Origin: Dactylosporangium sp. AC04546
GTDB taxonomy: Bacteria; Actinomycetota; Actinomycetes; Mycobacteriales; Micromonosporaceae
NCBI RefSeq assembly: GCF_022095675.1
Contig: NZ_JAHYSG010000106.1
Location: forward strand, 1-41,871
Length of the DNA: 41,871 nucleotides
Direction: 5' to 3'
Shown: piece by piece, positions 40,711 through 41,871 of the stretch
How positions within the stretch are numbered: position 1 is the first letter of the stretch
Layout: each line of letters begins with the position of its first letter
The notes under the pieces: generated by a model
What the model was told of the DNA's origin: nothing
Databases searched by the model: none
The model's input: the letters and a program-made list of their open reading frames with translations, nothing else
Position numbers and translations under genes: made by a program

Positions 40711-41390
40711 TGTTCCTCGTCGACGAGATCATCCAGTGGTACCGGGAGCACGCCGCCGACCTGCGCCGGGCCCGCGACGACCAGCGGGAGCTGCGGGCCC
40801 GGCGTGACCTGCGGCCGCGGCTGGACGACCTGGAGGCCGAGATCGCGTACCTGACCGTCCGCGCGCTGCGGCCCGCCGTGGTCGTCGAGCTCGGCGCGAG
40901 CCACGGCTGGTCGACCACCTGGCTGCTGCGGGCACTGCGCGACAACGGCGCCGGCGAGCTGCACTCGTTCGATCGGGGCTCGCACGCGCCGCGGGTCGTG
41001 CCGGCGGAGCTGTCGGCCGGTCGCTGGCACTTCGCCGCCGGTGACGTCCGCGCCGCCGTGGTGCCGGACGCGCCCGGCTTCCTGTTCGTGGACGCGGCGC
41101 ACACCGTGTCGTTCGCCCAGTGGTACACCAGGACGCTCTTCCCGGCCCTCCGCCCGGGCGCCGCGGTCGCCGTCCACGACGTCTACCACGGCCGCCGCCC
41201 CTGGCCCCGCAGCGAGGGCGCGGTCGTGCTGTCCTGGCTGCGCGGCCGCGGCGTCGGCCACCTGACAGCGTCCCGCGCCGCCGACCCGGACACCCGCGAC
41301 CGGCTGCTCGGCCTGAAACACAAGCTGCACCTGTCGTCGCCGGTCCACGACCGCGCCCGCGACCCGATGCTGTTCTTCCGGGTTCCCTAG
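40710..41390 (+). CDS. Class I SAM-dependent methyltransferase
   Basis: 226 residues. A helical, charged N-terminal region (about 1-50) contains EHAADLRRARDDQRELRAR. The Rossmann SAM site is AVVVELGASHGWSTTWLL, followed by GELHSFDRGSHAPRV (ribose-binding acidic loop), FLFVDAAHTVSFAQWYT and AVAVHDVYHGRRPW. The pattern fits the methyltransferase_24/cephalosporin-hydroxylase-like group, which often acts on sugars or small molecules. GGAGG lies in the end of the hydrolase gene, 4 bases before the ATG. The stop TAG shares CTAG with the convergent regulator. Confidence 0.85.
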   Translation: MFLVDEIIQWYREHAADLRRARDDQRELRARRDLRPRLDDLEAEIAYLTVRALRPAVVVELGASHGWSTTWLLRALRDNGAGELHSFDRGSHAPRVVPAELSAGRWHFAAGDVRAAVVPDAPGFLFVDAAHTVSFAQWYTRTLFPALRPGAAVAVHDVYHGRRPWPRSEGAVVLSWLRGRGVGHLTASRAADPDTRDRLLGLKHKLHLSSPVHDRARDPMLFFRVP

Positions 41391-41871
41391 AGGAGCCCCA
41401 GCTCGCGGGCCCGCTGGACGGCGTCGCGGCGGCGGTGGACGCCGAGCTTGGGGTAGATGTGGGCGAGGTGGGTCTTCACGGTGTTCGCGCTGATGTGCAG
41501 GTCGGCCGCGATCTCGGTCACGGTGAACAGCCCGGCGAGCCGGCGCAGCACGAGCAGCTCGGCCCGGGTGAGCCCCTCGCCGCCGTCGATCGCCGCCACC
41601 ACGGGGCCGTCCGGGTTCGCGGCGTCGTGCGGGACGGCGGCCGGACCGGGCAGGGCGGGCCGGTGCGCCGCGGCGAACTCGTCCGGGCCGTGCGCGGTGC
41701 CCGGCGTCGGGCGGTGGGTCGCGGTGCCGGGCATCGGACCTTGCGCGGACGCGGGCGGCGGCGGGCGGTGGGTCGCGGCGCCCGGCGACGTCGGGCTGTG
41801 CGCGGTGCCCGGCGTCGGGCGGTGGGTCGCGGTGCCCGGCGTCGGACCTTGCGCGGACGGGGGCGGCGGCG
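41387..41871 (-). CDS. LuxR-type regulator, C-terminal part (start beyond window)
   Basis: The frame is open to the right edge. The C-terminal 65 residues are a LuxR HTH: GLTRAELLVLRRLAGLFTVT, EIAADLHISANTVKTHLAHI and YPKLGVHRRRDAVQRAREL. This form is typical of large MalT/LAL-type regulators rather than of small response regulators. Before it lies a Pro/Thr/Gly/His-rich stretch built from in-frame 36-residue repeats (PTPGTATHRPTPGTAH units) that continues to the edge. An internal GTG/ATG near 41734 could start a 115-residue HTH-only protein, but the open frame and its repeats suggest a longer one. The stop overlaps the methyltransferase stop at CTAG. Confidence 0.75.
   Translation of the reverse strand, partial: PPPPSAQGPTPGTATHRPTPGTAHSPTSPGAATHRPPPPASAQGPMPGTATHRPTPGTAHGPDEFAAAHRPALPGPAAVPHDAANPDGPVVAAIDGGEGLTRAELLVLRRLAGLFTVTEIAADLHISANTVKTHLAHIYPKLGVHRRRDAVQRARELGLL
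41691..41871. repeat. 108-bp tandem repeat, at least 1.7 copies, running off the right edge
   Basis: 41691-41763 and 41799-41871 match with about three differences in 73 bases. The period of 108 bases equals 36 codons, so the repeat keeps the regulator's frame. More copies may follow outside the window. Confidence 0.8.

Noticed and set aside
1..41871. Insertion sequences, integrases, prophage genes, tRNA or rRNA
   Set aside because: No transposase, recombinase, capsid or portal motifs, no terminal inverted repeats with target duplications and no cloverleaf were seen on either strand.

Overview
The window is GC-rich throughout, with G/C in nearly every third codon position, frequent GTG and TTG starts and many promoters placed directly at start codons. 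This suggests an actinomycete; a soil or plant-associated member of the Micromonosporaceae is my guess, not something the sequence proves. I see no tRNA, rRNA, CRISPR array, transposase or phage gene.

Layout. (1) 1-4411, minus strand: a NarL/DesR-type two-component pair (regulator cut by the window edge), an FtsX-type ABC permease and a small orphan protein. (2) 4653-8285: a large secreted GH87-type alpha-1,3-glucanase with carbohydrate-binding and Ig-like modules, behind a hairpin-rich leader. (3) 8443-9543: a small membrane protein and an unrecognised gene that appears broken by two single-base frameshifts. (4) 9611-14274: a ROK regulator divergent from a glucose/mannose-like CUT1 ABC importer. 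(5) 14331-15353: murB. (6) 15414-28621: a pectin/uronate locus. It holds a secreted PL3 pectate lyase, a six-gene translationally coupled minus-strand operon (two Gfo/Idh/MocA oxidoreductases, UxaC, an L-fuconate-dehydratase-like enolase, a mannitol-dehydrogenase-family uronate reductase and a cupin), and a divergent plus-strand operon (LacI regulator, sugar-binding lipoprotein, two permeases, a YesL-like membrane protein). LacI-type palindromes sit on both divergent promoters. (7) 28721-30537: an FAD monooxygenase and a small membrane protein. (8) 30582-33173: an 863-residue RNA-end processing protein that joins MJ1316/DUF504, CCR4-like EEP nuclease, 2H phosphoesterase and eukaryotic-type poly(A)-polymerase modules in one chain. 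This is the most striking gene in the window. (9) 33170-41871: hypothetical proteins, a membrane-anchored Hsp70-like protein with a minisatellite linker, a GNAT enzyme, a second two-component system, an alpha/beta hydrolase, a methyltransferase and the C-terminal end of a LuxR-type regulator.

How the genes work together. Pectate lyase outside the cell and the CUT1 importer would supply oligogalacturonides. UxaC, the reductase and the enolase-superfamily dehydratase would then carry uronate to 2-keto-3-deoxygluconate. No UxaA or UxuA is present, so the fuconate-dehydratase homologue probably fills the dehydratase step. Neither importer has its own ATPase, so both probably share an MsiK-type ATPase encoded elsewhere.

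Two general features recur. Four of the six convergent gene pairs overlap by exactly the four bases of their stop codons, three of them at CTAG. At least ten genes have a TANNNT -10 box 6-8 bases before the start codon, which implies leaderless mRNAs. No stretch over 300 bases lacks a gene.
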